A DNA stretch of 64,000 nucleotides from Symmachiella dynata. GTDB lineage: Bacteria > Planctomycetota > Planctomycetia > Planctomycetales > Planctomycetaceae. A program made the position numbers and the translations under genes. Every line of letters begins with the position of its first letter. Within the stretch, counting starts at the first letter, position 1. The DNA lies in NCBI RefSeq assembly GCF_007747995.1, contig NZ_CP036276.1, forward strand, positions 976,001-1,040,000, written 5' to 3'. The notes beneath the pieces were generated by a model. The model saw only the letters and a program-made list of their open reading frames with translations, searched no databases and was not told the DNA's origin. Positions 34,603 through 42,883 of this stretch are shown here, in pieces.

Positions 34603-35841
34603 TTAAGGTGCAGCGTTGGCATCCGCATCCGCTGCCGGGGCATCTCCAGTTGCCGGGGCGGCCGCTTGTGCGTTGGCGGGGGCGAATTGTGGCATCAACG
34701 GTTGTTCTTCCGGATTTTTATGGAAGTGCGGCAAGTCCCGCGGCGTTTCCCGCAAACAGACAATCGTGCCTGACGACGTGGCGACATAGATCCGGTCGGT
34801 GAAATCGTTCGTCATGTGGACTGTCGCCGGTCCCAGCGGAACTCCGCCGACCTTGGCACCCGTATCCCGGTTGAGGATGACCAACCGGTTGAGGCGATCG
34901 ACGGCGTAGACCCTCCGTGGGCTGAGCGACAATAGTTTTTCAATCCCCTCCACATACCAATGTTCGTCGCCGGTTTTGGCAGACAGGCAATACAGTCCGC
35001 GATGTTCCGGAACGAGGTAGACATCGTTTTTGATAACGACCGGTGCCTGCTTGATCCGTTCACCGGATAGGAATGGCGACCGCCAACCTTGGCTGCCGTT
35101 ATTGATATTCAGGGCGTACAACTTGTAATCTTCCGATGCCAGCAGCACGAGATCTTCAAAGACCGCCATCGGTGCCGTGATTTGGCTGTCCGATTCGAAT
35201 TGAAACACGGTATCACGTGTCAAAGCATCGACGGAATACAGGATACCGTTGGTGCTGGCGAATAGCACTGTGTGCGAATGCGGCAATGCGGGAACTAAAA
35301 TTCGCTTGCTCGTCTGGTACCGCCAATTGACCATGCCCGATTCGATGTCGAAGGCATATAAACTGCCATCGAGGAACCCGATATAAATTTGTTCTTCGTC
35401 CGCGCGGGCACTGGTACTGGGTTGCCCAGGCAGATCAAACTGCTCGACAATCTTGCCTGATTCCTTGTCCAGCATGAACAGCGTTGCCGCGCTCCATACG
35501 AAGACATGGGTATCATTCGAGGAGGCCGGCATTCCGGGAGCATCGGCGCTGCCAATCCGCGTAGCCCATTTCTTTCGCCCCGACTCCGCATCGAATGTCG
35601 TGAGGATTCCGTTTGAACTTTGAGCGTAAACGTTTTTATCGTCGTTGGTCAGGTGTTGTAATTTGTCGCGACGATAATTCATCACCGCCTGAGACCACCA
35701 AGCGCGGGTCAGTCCCTGCTGTTGCAAAATTCGCCGACGAATCAATCCCGATCCGACACGCGAACCGGATTGTGCCATAGCCGGCGATGTGCAAATCAAG
35801 ATCCCCAGCAGGAGTAGGCTGACTTTCCTCAACTCCGACAT
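34603..35841 (-). CDS. Exported BamB-like beta-propeller protein
   Basis: A 412-residue protein with a PQQ-like propeller. GGGAGAA lies 5-7 bases before ATG 35841; the signal peptide is MSELRKVSLLLLGILICTSP and ends near AMAQ. Blades repeat FDAESGRKKWATRI, LDKESGKIVEQFDL, FDIESGMVNWRYQT and SAKTGDEHWYV, the WD/PQQ-like pattern of BamB. The C-terminus is an Ala/Asp-rich low-complexity tail. A scaffold role in the envelope is possible, but the protein is not placed in a bam operon, so true BamB is not claimed. It diverges from the HEAT-repeat gene. Confidence 0.8.
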   Translation of the reverse strand: MSELRKVSLLLLGILICTSPAMAQSGSRVGSGLIRRRILQQQGLTRAWWSQAVMNYRRDKLQHLTNDDKNVYAQSSNGILTTFDAESGRKKWATRIGSADAPGMPASSNDTHVFVWSAATLFMLDKESGKIVEQFDLPGQPSTSARADEEQIYIGFLDGSLYAFDIESGMVNWRYQTSKRILVPALPHSHTVLFASTNGILYSVDALTRDTVFQFESDSQITAPMAVFEDLVLLASEDYKLYALNINNGSQGWRSPFLSGERIKQAPVVIKNDVYLVPEHRGLYCLSAKTGDEHWYVEGIEKLLSLSPRRVYAVDRLNRLVILNRDTGAKVGGVPLGPATVHMTNDFTDRIYVATSSGTIVCLRETPRDLPHFHKNPEEQPLMPQFAPANAQAAAPATGDAPAADADANAAP

Positions 35842-36476
35842 GCGACTTCTCCCTGAGCGCCGACGATTTTTTACCGGCGTCATTTCTTGGTCTCAGTGCT
35901 TTACGCACTTCATTTATACGTTCGTTTTGTATTGCTTGACGAAATTTGTCCACGCGGTGGGCAACACAAGTGTAGCGTCATTAACGGTGAGAGCGGCGAA
36001 GTGTTTACGGCATTCATCCAACAGGTCGGTGGAATCCCGAAAATCCATAGCGGACCGCAGTCTTGATACCAGAAGACTACGTTAACTATCCAATTCATCT
36101 ATTCTAGCCATGCTGTCGTCGCCAAAGCCAGAGTTTCCTGTGAGAAAATAGCACTCTGGCCGCAATTTCCCGGTTTGAAGTTTCGTAAGCCCAACAATCG
36201 AGCTATTTCCAACTCACCAAGTCAATTCCGCAGGTTTTCCGTAACCGCCTCAACCGGAAGTTGCCCTGATTTGCCTGCTAGAAAGGGCTTTAGAGCCGCT
36301 GTCGCACTTGACGATTGAAGGGAAATTGCCAAACTTGTGGTTAAGCGGGGTCGTGCGTGGCGAACACAACGCACCGCCAGTTCTTCCCCGGTATGGCAGG
36401 ATGAGCCAAGGTTGTCCGGATCCGCGCGACAATTCATCCACCGCATGGAATGCGGCCCTCAAGCACTCTTGTTGTG
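35842..36476. other. Divergent intergenic region, no feature seen
   Basis: 635 bases between the propeller gene and the HEAT-repeat gene. Promoters for both must lie here, but no consensus boxes, dyad operators, repeats or RNA are recognised, and open frames have no plausible starts or family likeness. Confidence 0.5.
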
Positions 36477-37793
36477 ATGAGCGAGACCATGAAGCCTCGA
36501 AATGGTTGGACCGGCTGGCTGAACGTCGTCATCGTCTTTTTGTCCTGTACGGCCATGGCTCGCGCCGACGTGATTACGTTGAAGAACGGCGGAGAAATCC
36601 GCGGTTTGATTCAAAAGAACCCGCGCACAACCAGTTCCAAAGGTCGCGACGTCATCGTCAAAACCCTCAGCGGATCGTTGGTGACAGTCTCCAAGTCGGA
36701 GATTGAATCAATCCAGCGGCGGCGGCTGATTCTAGAAGAATACGAAACCCAGCGGCGCAATACGCCCGACACGGTCGACGGACATTGGGAACTGGCCCAG
36801 TGGTGCCGCAACCAGCGACTGACCCGCCAGCGCCGCACGCATTTGAAGCGGATCGTGGAATTGAATCCGCAACATGAACAGGCGCGCCGCAGTCTGGGCC
36901 ATCAGAAGTACGACGGCGAATGGATGTCCCGCGAGGAGTATATGAAATCGCAAGGACAAGTCCTGTATCGCGGACGCTATGTTTTCCCCCAAGAACTGGA
37001 GCAAATCAAGCAGGACGAGCTGGAGAAAGAAGGGGAGCGCGAGTGGCATAAAAAAGTCAAACTGTGGCACGCTTGGATCACCAGTGACCGGACCGAGCAG
37101 CAAAAACAAGCATTTCAGGAATTGTCGGCGATCACGGATACGTTGGCGATCCCAGCGCTGTCGAAACGCTTTCGCGATTCGCCACACCCGGCGCTCCGCG
37201 AACTGTACATCAGCATTCTGGGGCGCATGCAGAGTGCAGAGTCCTTGCAAGCACTCTTGTATCAGGCGATTTTTGATAGCCAGCCAAATCTCCGCGAAGT
37301 TGCGGTCACCGCAATTCCCGAAACCCAAACCAATACAGCGATTACAGCGCTGGTCCGCGGTCTCAAGAGCGAACTCAACCTGGTTGTCTGCCGTTCGGCG
37401 ACCGCTTTGGCATTGCTGGGCAATGACCAAGTTGTCCCACAGTTGATCGATGCCTTGGTCACGACGCACCGTTATCGCGTAGTCGTGCCCGACAACGGCG
37501 CCAACACAATTGGCTTTGCCGCCAACGGGGGGCAGGCGCCTCTCACGTCCGGTCTTCCCCCCGATGTCGAATTACAGATGATGACCGGCCAGCTTCCGTA
37601 CGGTGCTGTGGTAATCCCGCCCAACGATCCCGGAGCGCAGATGCGTCAGAAAACGCAAATCGTCAAACGGACGCAAAGAAACGGACCCGTGCTTGAGGCG
37701 CTCAAGAGCTTGACGGATGAAGATTTTTCCTACAACCGTCCGAAGTGGCGCTTGTGGTGGGCGGAAAAAAACAATAACGTGGGCAAGCCGTAG
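36477..37793 (+). CDS. Exported HEAT-repeat protein
   Basis: A 438-residue protein with an N-terminal signal (LNVVIVFLSCTAMARADV). A small beta domain near residues 35-75 (LKNGGEIRGLIQKNPR, VIVKTLSGSLVTVSKSEI) resembles the SH3-like start seen in related planctomycete proteins. The middle is a helical TPR-like region (HWELAQWCRNQRLTRQRR...) and residues ~215-330 are HEAT-like helical repeats (ITDTLAIPALSKRFRDSPHP, LREVAVTAIPETQTNTAITA). The tail is Gly/Pro-rich. ATG 36489 is an equally good start. The next gene, a family 4 UDG, starts 51 bases downstream; cotranscription is likely. Confidence 0.75.
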   Translation: MSETMKPRNGWTGWLNVVIVFLSCTAMARADVITLKNGGEIRGLIQKNPRTTSSKGRDVIVKTLSGSLVTVSKSEIESIQRRRLILEEYETQRRNTPDTVDGHWELAQWCRNQRLTRQRRTHLKRIVELNPQHEQARRSLGHQKYDGEWMSREEYMKSQGQVLYRGRYVFPQELEQIKQDELEKEGEREWHKKVKLWHAWITSDRTEQQKQAFQELSAITDTLAIPALSKRFRDSPHPALRELYISILGRMQSAESLQALLYQAIFDSQPNLREVAVTAIPETQTNTAITALVRGLKSELNLVVCRSATALALLGNDQVVPQLIDALVTTHRYRVVVPDNGANTIGFAANGGQAPLTSGLPPDVELQMMTGQLPYGAVVIPPNDPGAQMRQKTQIVKRTQRNGPVLEALKSLTDEDFSYNRPKWRLWWAEKNNNVGKP

Positions 37794-37844
37794 CGGGTGC
37801 GAGCCGCGTTACCTGTTAATACTTGGCCGACGGGCAGGACAGTC

Positions 37845-38603
37845 ATGCAAGCAGTAGGCGACGAGGCTCTAAAACGCATACTGCTTCAGCAATTGCGCGG
37901 ACTGCAACGCGCGGGTGTCTCGGGACTGCCCTCTACTTCGGCCACCGCCGCTCCGGCGGAATCGACCCCTCAAGTATCGCCCACGCCAAAGCCCACACCG
38001 ACTATGCCACGACGTACCGCTTCGCCGAAAAAGGGCGATCAAAAACAACAACTCGCCACACTCTGTAGCACGGTCGCCAGTTGCACGCGCTGCCAGGAGT
38101 TGGCCGAGACCCGCAATCAAACCGTGTTTGGCGTTGGTAACCCCAATGCCCAGGTGTTGTTCATCGGCGAGGCTCCCGGAGCAGATGAGGATGAACAAGG
38201 TATCCCCTTTGTCGGCCGGGCCGGGCAGTTGATGGACAAGATCATCGAAGCCACGCAGTTAAAGCGGGAGGATATCTATATATGCAACATTCTCAAATGC
38301 CGGCCGCCGGGAAACCGAAATCCCTCGCCGGTTGAGGCTGGAAACTGCCGCGAATACCTGGACGGACAACTCGCCATCGTCAATCCGGAATACATTGTTT
38401 GCTGGGGCGCCGTTGCTGCCCAGAATTTGTTGGGCACCGATGTGGCGATTGGAAAATTACGGGGCACCTTCCACGAACATGAAGGCGCCAAGGTGCTCTG
38501 CACCTATCATCCTTCCTATCTCTTGCGCAACCCGCCCATGAAGAAGGAAGTGTGGAAAGATATGCAGATGTTGATGGCTGAACTGGGGTTAGAAGCGAAC
38601 TGA
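37845..38603 (+). CDS. Family 4 uracil-DNA glycosylase
   Basis: Excises uracil from DNA to start base-excision repair. The first ~80 residues are a Pro/Ala-rich extension (not in thermophile members). The catalytic domain has [20 protein letters not shown] (motif 1), [13 protein letters not shown], CxxYLDGQLA and HPSYLLRNP (motif 2), the family 4 pattern. Cys in CTRCQEL and later CNILKC and the NCREYL positions fit the 4Fe-4S cluster. Length 252, longer than usual because of the N-terminal part. It follows the HEAT gene with a 51-base gap. Together with the family 5 enzyme the window encodes two distinct UDGs. Confidence 0.92.
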   Translation: MQAVGDEALKRILLQQLRGLQRAGVSGLPSTSATAAPAESTPQVSPTPKPTPTMPRRTASPKKGDQKQQLATLCSTVASCTRCQELAETRNQTVFGVGNPNAQVLFIGEAPGADEDEQGIPFVGRAGQLMDKIIEATQLKREDIYICNILKCRPPGNRNPSPVEAGNCREYLDGQLAIVNPEYIVCWGAVAAQNLLGTDVAIGKLRGTFHEHEGAKVLCTYHPSYLLRNPPMKKEVWKDMQMLMAELGLEAN

Positions 38604-38816
38604 TGATTGGCGGTTTGGCAAATCGGTGCGCGTCGATTTTTCCAAAGTTTCACCTCGCGTGATCCGCCTCTGCTCGTTGGCCAATCCCACCCGTTTCGGC
38701 AAACCTCAACGCTTCGATAAAAGGAATGCGGCGGTCACCTGTCGGTTTTCTTGAAATTGCTCAAGAGGCCACTTATTGCTTGACCGTCCTTCCCTGGCTA
38801 TGGGATGATAGTAGGC

Positions 38817-39467
38817 ATGTTACACATCAATCAACAAAAACTGCCGCGGACTGTTCTGAGCTACTTGTCCTTTCGCATGTCAGGAGTGGCGACGCTGCAA
38901 TTCATTGAATTGTCGCGACAACTCCCCGACGTCGACCTGGAGAGTCAAGGCTTTTTGACGGAGGTTCCCTTCCTCCGTGAAGTCCCGCCGCACGTGCAAA
39001 TCGAACTCTTGGCCGAAACCTGGAGCAAACATGTCGCCGAAAAACCGTACGAAGCCTCGCTGCTCGACGAAAGCGTGATCTACGCCGCCTGCGAGACGGC
39101 GTCCTACATCGTGCAAAACAATCCCGAATTGGTCCCCTCGCTGCTCAGCGGCGGCCCGTTGGAAGCACAAATCGATGTAGGCCAGGAATTGGCCGAGTCG
39201 TTGCAAAAGCTGCATCTGAATCTCGCCAACGAAGGCGATTTTCTACTGATCAGCCAATTCATGGACATGCCTCCCGAAGAGTGCCAGGAATGGAAACAGC
39301 GTTACGGCCTGGAAGACGAGGACATCGAACCGATGTTCGACGCCTTGGCACGCTGGAACATCTCCCCCTCCGTCGAACAAAACCTGAGCGGCCTATTCAG
39401 CCCCAACGAAATCCGCAGAATGCTCCCACTGTTAGGCGTGCGGGCACATGACCCAGCGGAGTCGTAG
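38817..39467 (+). CDS. Conserved hypothetical protein
   Basis: A 216-residue soluble, acidic, mostly helical protein that I do not recognise. It starts MLHINQQKLPRTVLSYLSFR; longer frames upstream (to 38805) are possible. Characteristic stretches include VPFLREVPPHVQIELLAETW and AACETASYIVQNNPELVPSL, which suggest a helical bundle, and WKQRYGLEDEDIEPMFDALA. No signal peptide. It lies between the UDG gene and the tandem paralog pair on the same strand, 213 bases after the first. Confidence 0.65.
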   Translation: MLHINQQKLPRTVLSYLSFRMSGVATLQFIELSRQLPDVDLESQGFLTEVPFLREVPPHVQIELLAETWSKHVAEKPYEASLLDESVIYAACETASYIVQNNPELVPSLLSGGPLEAQIDVGQELAESLQKLHLNLANEGDFLLISQFMDMPPEECQEWKQRYGLEDEDIEPMFDALARWNISPSVEQNLSGLFSPNEIRRMLPLLGVRAHDPAES

Positions 39468-39518
39468 CACGGCGGTCTTGTTTAGAATTCCATTTCGCCG
39501 AGCGTTACGGATTACGAA

Positions 39519-40853
39519 ATGATGCCCGATTCTCCTCAGCGGTTTTGGACGTTGAGAAAACGGCTATGTTTCGTATTTGGTCTAATACTATTCGCGCCGT
39601 TGGCTGTAGCGGGATACGTGTGGTTTACGGCGAGTTTGGAGTTGGCAGCGCATTTGGCGGAGTTACGGTCGCAGGGATTGCCCACAACCGTCAGCGAACT
39701 GTCCGAATTCTATTCCGTTCCCAACGGCGTCAACGATCCCACTGCCTTGTGGGTCGAAGCTATTGATCGTGTTCAAGCAGCTGGAGTATACGAACGCGGT
39801 GAAAATTTGCCGTTCGTTGGCGAGAGTGAATTGGCGGTTCCGCCTCCGGGGCAACCGTGGCTGGAATTAGACGCCTCCCGCGCGCTGATTGACGAATTGG
39901 TCGTCGAATTTTCGGCGATTCGCCAAGCAGCGGCTGCCGGTGGTCAAGTTCGATTTCCTATCGACTTCACCCAGGGATTGGAAATGGACCGGCCGCACAC
40001 CGTTCACGTTTCAGGCGTCGCAGAACTTCTCCAACTCTCTGCACACGTCAACGCCCACATGGGCAATGATTCGGCTGCCTTAGAGGACATCAAGGCGATC
40101 TTCAAACTCTCAGACGCACTGCGCGGCGAGCCTGTACTGATTTCAAATATAGCGCGGAATACGGTTCACAATCGCGGGTGCGAAACTATTGAGAATTTGT
40201 TGCCCTTTTGTGAGTGGAGCGATGTGGATTTGGCATCTCTCCAATGGGCCGTCCAGTCCGCCAGATTCAAAGACGAGTTAGCAAGGGGTGTGGCCGGTGA
40301 ACGGGTGGTTCTGCTGGACGCCATTGCCGAGACGTCTGTCGGGCCTTGGCGGACCGCCAACAAATTAGAAGTACTACGACTAATAAATCGATTCGCTGAC
40401 TCCCTATCCAATTCATCGCCAATTATCTTGACAGGTCTACGCGACCTAGAGGCTGAAATTGATGCCTATTCAGAAAACCACACCAACGGCGTTGCCCCTA
40501 TTATTTTATCACTTGCTGTTCCAGGAATTGCCATTGCCGCCAATTCGTCTGCAAGCAGTACGGCTCAACAACGATGTACTGTTGTCGCCCTCGCGCTGCA
40601 GCGCCATCGGCTCAAGAACGGCCAATTGCCCGATTCGCTGAAAAATATCGACCCGCAATTATTGGGACCAACAACGCAAACGGCCGACGCACTCCTCGAT
40701 CCGTTTGATGGCAAACCCTTGCGCTACCGTCAAGACGACATGCGAATCATCATCTATAGCATCGCCGACGATGCAGTGGATGATAGTGGTGATCGTGCGG
40801 AAACCACGGACGGTTTGAGTCCGCAGGACATTGGCATCGTGCTACCGAAATAA
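39519..40853 (+). CDS. Membrane-anchored tandem paralog A
   Basis: A 444-residue protein with one N-terminal membrane segment (residues ~17-36). It is clearly homologous to the next gene: shared stretches include FPIDFTQGL / FPIDFSQGI, AIFKLSDALRGEPVLIS / AIFTLSDTLRGEPLLIS and a common ending DPFDGKPLRYRQDD / DPFDENPLRYRQEE plus IIIYSI. The C-terminus (QRHRLKNGQLPDSL, then DPFDGKPLRYRQ and IIIYSIADDAVDDSGD) looks like the tail of type II pseudopilin-like proteins in planctomycetes. Function unknown; anchored outside the cytoplasm. The two copies precede the BlaI/BlaR1-type unit. Confidence 0.75.
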   Translation: MMPDSPQRFWTLRKRLCFVFGLILFAPLAVAGYVWFTASLELAAHLAELRSQGLPTTVSELSEFYSVPNGVNDPTALWVEAIDRVQAAGVYERGENLPFVGESELAVPPPGQPWLELDASRALIDELVVEFSAIRQAAAAGGQVRFPIDFTQGLEMDRPHTVHVSGVAELLQLSAHVNAHMGNDSAALEDIKAIFKLSDALRGEPVLISNIARNTVHNRGCETIENLLPFCEWSDVDLASLQWAVQSARFKDELARGVAGERVVLLDAIAETSVGPWRTANKLEVLRLINRFADSLSNSSPIILTGLRDLEAEIDAYSENHTNGVAPIILSLAVPGIAIAANSSASSTAQQRCTVVALALQRHRLKNGQLPDSLKNIDPQLLGPTTQTADALLDPFDGKPLRYRQDDMRIIIYSIADDAVDDSGDRAETTDGLSPQDIGIVLPK

Positions 40854-41028
40854 CATTTCGTAGCATCGAGAGTCAATTTTCACGCCCACAGCCTATCCCC
40901 GCGATTTTTCAACGATTCGCGAAACCGCAGTAGACAAATGCTCGTTCTCAAGCCATCTCTATGGTTACGGATCGGTTTCACTCCACGAAACCACGACGAG
41001 CCTGCTATCACTGCACGAGGAATGACCA

Positions 41029-42372
41029 TTGGAAGCACCATCCCCCAAGTCGTCTTGGACGCCCGGCAAGTTACTGATTGTCGGGATTGGCGTGCTGTTG
41101 ATCGGCACGTTCGCAATTTTCGGGTTCCTGTGGTATTTCAGCCATGCTCGCTTGAAAGCGGACCTTGCCGATTTGCGAGCTGAGGGCTTGCCGACCGATG
41201 CGGTGGAGTTGGCTAATTATCACAACGTTCCTGTCGGTGTCCCTGATACGACCGGCGTCTGGGTGGGCATCATCGATACGGTCACTGCCACGAGCCAGGA
41301 CCAAGTCGACATTATGATGGAACTGCCGATCGTGGGCGAGGGACCAACGCCGATTCCACCCCCCGGAACCGAGTGGGCACAGCTGGATGCGGTTGAAGAA
41401 TTACTCGCCAATTTTGAACCCGAACTGCAAGCCGCGCGGGCCGAAGTTGGTGTCAATGGCCAAACGCAGTTTCCCATCGATTTTTCCCAGGGGATCAGAA
41501 CGCTTCTGCCGTACACCCAGGAAATCCGCCAAGTCGCACGTCTGCTGCTTCTCGATGCAAAAGTCGCCGCGCATCGCGGCGACGATGCCCGCGCACTACA
41601 GGATCTACGGGCAATCTTTACACTCTCCGACACGCTGCGCGGCGAACCGTTGTTGATTTCTCAATTGGTGCGGGGCGCAATTCATGCGGACGGTTGCGAG
41701 GCCATTATCGATTTGATGCCGCATTGCAATTGGAGCGACGACGATTTAGCAGCGTTGCAATCGTCCTTACGAGCAGCAAACTTTCGAGAAGAAATGGCTC
41801 ATGCCATGCACGGTGAGCGGGCGCTTTACTTGACCGAACTCAGTCGTATGAGACTCGGTCCGTTGCGCCTGCGAAATATGCAAACAGCGATCGAGCTGTT
41901 TGATTATACCGACGATGCATTCGACGGATCTTGGACTGAAATGTTTCAAAAAGGAGACGAGTTCAATGAGAAGCTGAACGAACGAAGAAGCGGCACTTCC
42001 AATTTAATACGTCTCGACACCGCAGCCTTGCAACTAGCGCCGGGAATTAAAACCGCAATCCAGTTCGTGGCGACTGCAACGGCGCGGCAACGCTGCGTGA
42101 ATGCAGGAATAGCTGCGAGCAGATATCGCTTACAAAAAAAGCAATTTCCCGACTCACTCGCCGACTTAAACGAAGAATTATTGGGGGCGCCGTCGCCGTC
42201 TTCAACAGAACTCATTGATCCCTTCGACGAGAATCCACTGCGTTACCGTCAAGAAGAGACGCGGATCATCATCTACAGCATCGGCTTGGACCGCATCGAC
42301 AACGGCGGCGACTGTGAGTCCAAAGAAGACGGACCCGATCCGACAGATCTGGGCATCGTGCTGCCGAAATAG
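41029..42372 (+). CDS. Membrane-anchored tandem paralog B
   Basis: A 447-residue paralog of the gene at 39519-40853. TTG 41029 is taken as the start because an AGG lies 8-9 bases upstream and the N-terminus then gives a short hydrophilic lead and a membrane segment (IVGIGVLLIGTFAIFGFLWY). An ATG a few bases earlier is in a different frame. It shares the whole architecture with paralog A, differing most in the middle. Conserved Cys in the middle: DGCEAIIDLMPHC here and RGCETIENLLPFC in A. No catalytic motif is recognised. Confidence 0.75.
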   Translation: MEAPSPKSSWTPGKLLIVGIGVLLIGTFAIFGFLWYFSHARLKADLADLRAEGLPTDAVELANYHNVPVGVPDTTGVWVGIIDTVTATSQDQVDIMMELPIVGEGPTPIPPPGTEWAQLDAVEELLANFEPELQAARAEVGVNGQTQFPIDFSQGIRTLLPYTQEIRQVARLLLLDAKVAAHRGDDARALQDLRAIFTLSDTLRGEPLLISQLVRGAIHADGCEAIIDLMPHCNWSDDDLAALQSSLRAANFREEMAHAMHGERALYLTELSRMRLGPLRLRNMQTAIELFDYTDDAFDGSWTEMFQKGDEFNEKLNERRSGTSNLIRLDTAALQLAPGIKTAIQFVATATARQRCVNAGIAASRYRLQKKQFPDSLADLNEELLGAPSPSSTELIDPFDENPLRYRQEETRIIIYSIGLDRIDNGGDCESKEDGPDPTDLGIVLPK

Positions 42373-42415
42373 CGAATCCTCTTGTGATCGTCGACACCAG
42401 AGTGTGTTATGAAAC

Positions 42416-42457
42416 TACGAAGATTTTCGTTGACATGTACGAACCACTTCGTATAAT
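42416..42457 (+). promoter_or_regulatory. Consensus promoter with two BlaI-type operators
   Basis: TTGACA (42430-42435), a 16-base spacer and TATAAT (42452-42457) form an exact consensus sigma70-type promoter. A perfect dyad TACGAA-CCAC-TTCGTA occupies 42438-42453 between and over the boxes, and a second dyad TACGAA-GATT-TTCGTT (one mismatch) occupies 42416-42431 and touches the -35 box. Their centres are 22 bases apart, about two helical turns. The unit starts 43 bases before the repressor gene. Confidence 0.85.
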
Positions 42458-42499
42458 GGCCGCTCGATCAGACCGCACTGCCACGGAGACCCGTTGACA

Positions 42500-42880
42500 A
42501 TGGCCAAGTCCGAGACAAAGCGGCCCACCGATGCCGAGCTGGAAATTCTTCGCGTCCTGTGGGACCGCGGGCCCTGCACGGTTCGCGATGTACTCGATGA
42601 ACTGAGCCGCACGCGCGACATCGGTTACACCACGGTGTTGAAGTTGATGCAAATCATGACCGAGAAGTCGCTCGTGGCTCGCGACGAATCGAACCGTTCG
42701 CACGTCTACCGGGCCTGTCACAAACAGGGACAAACGCAGCGACAATTGGTTGCCGATCTGATGCAACGCGCCTTCGGGGGGGCCGCCGACAAACTGGTGA
42801 TGCAGGCGTTGAAACTCAAAAAGGTCTCCGCGGACGATATGGCAAAAATCCGAAAACTCCTTGACGACTTGGAGGACTAG
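42500..42880 (+). CDS. BlaI/MecI/CopY-family transcriptional repressor
   Basis: A winged-helix repressor of 126 residues. LTDAELEILRVLW-type N-terminus appears as PTDAELEILRVLWDRGPCTV; the recognition helix region follows in YTTVLKLMQIMTEKSLVARD, and the C-terminal helix for dimerisation ends in KIRKLLDDLED. The ATG at 42500 and a TTG two codons earlier (with GGAG 5 bases before) are both possible starts. In the family the repressor binds as a dimer to operators upstream of its own genes and is cleaved after the membrane sensor signals. Here the operator lies 43 bases upstream and the sensor peptidase starts 3 bases downstream. Confidence 0.92.
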   Translation: MAKSETKRPTDAELEILRVLWDRGPCTVRDVLDELSRTRDIGYTTVLKLMQIMTEKSLVARDESNRSHVYRACHKQGQTQRQLVADLMQRAFGGAADKLVMQALKLKKVSADDMAKIRKLLDDLED

Positions 42881-42883
42881 ACG

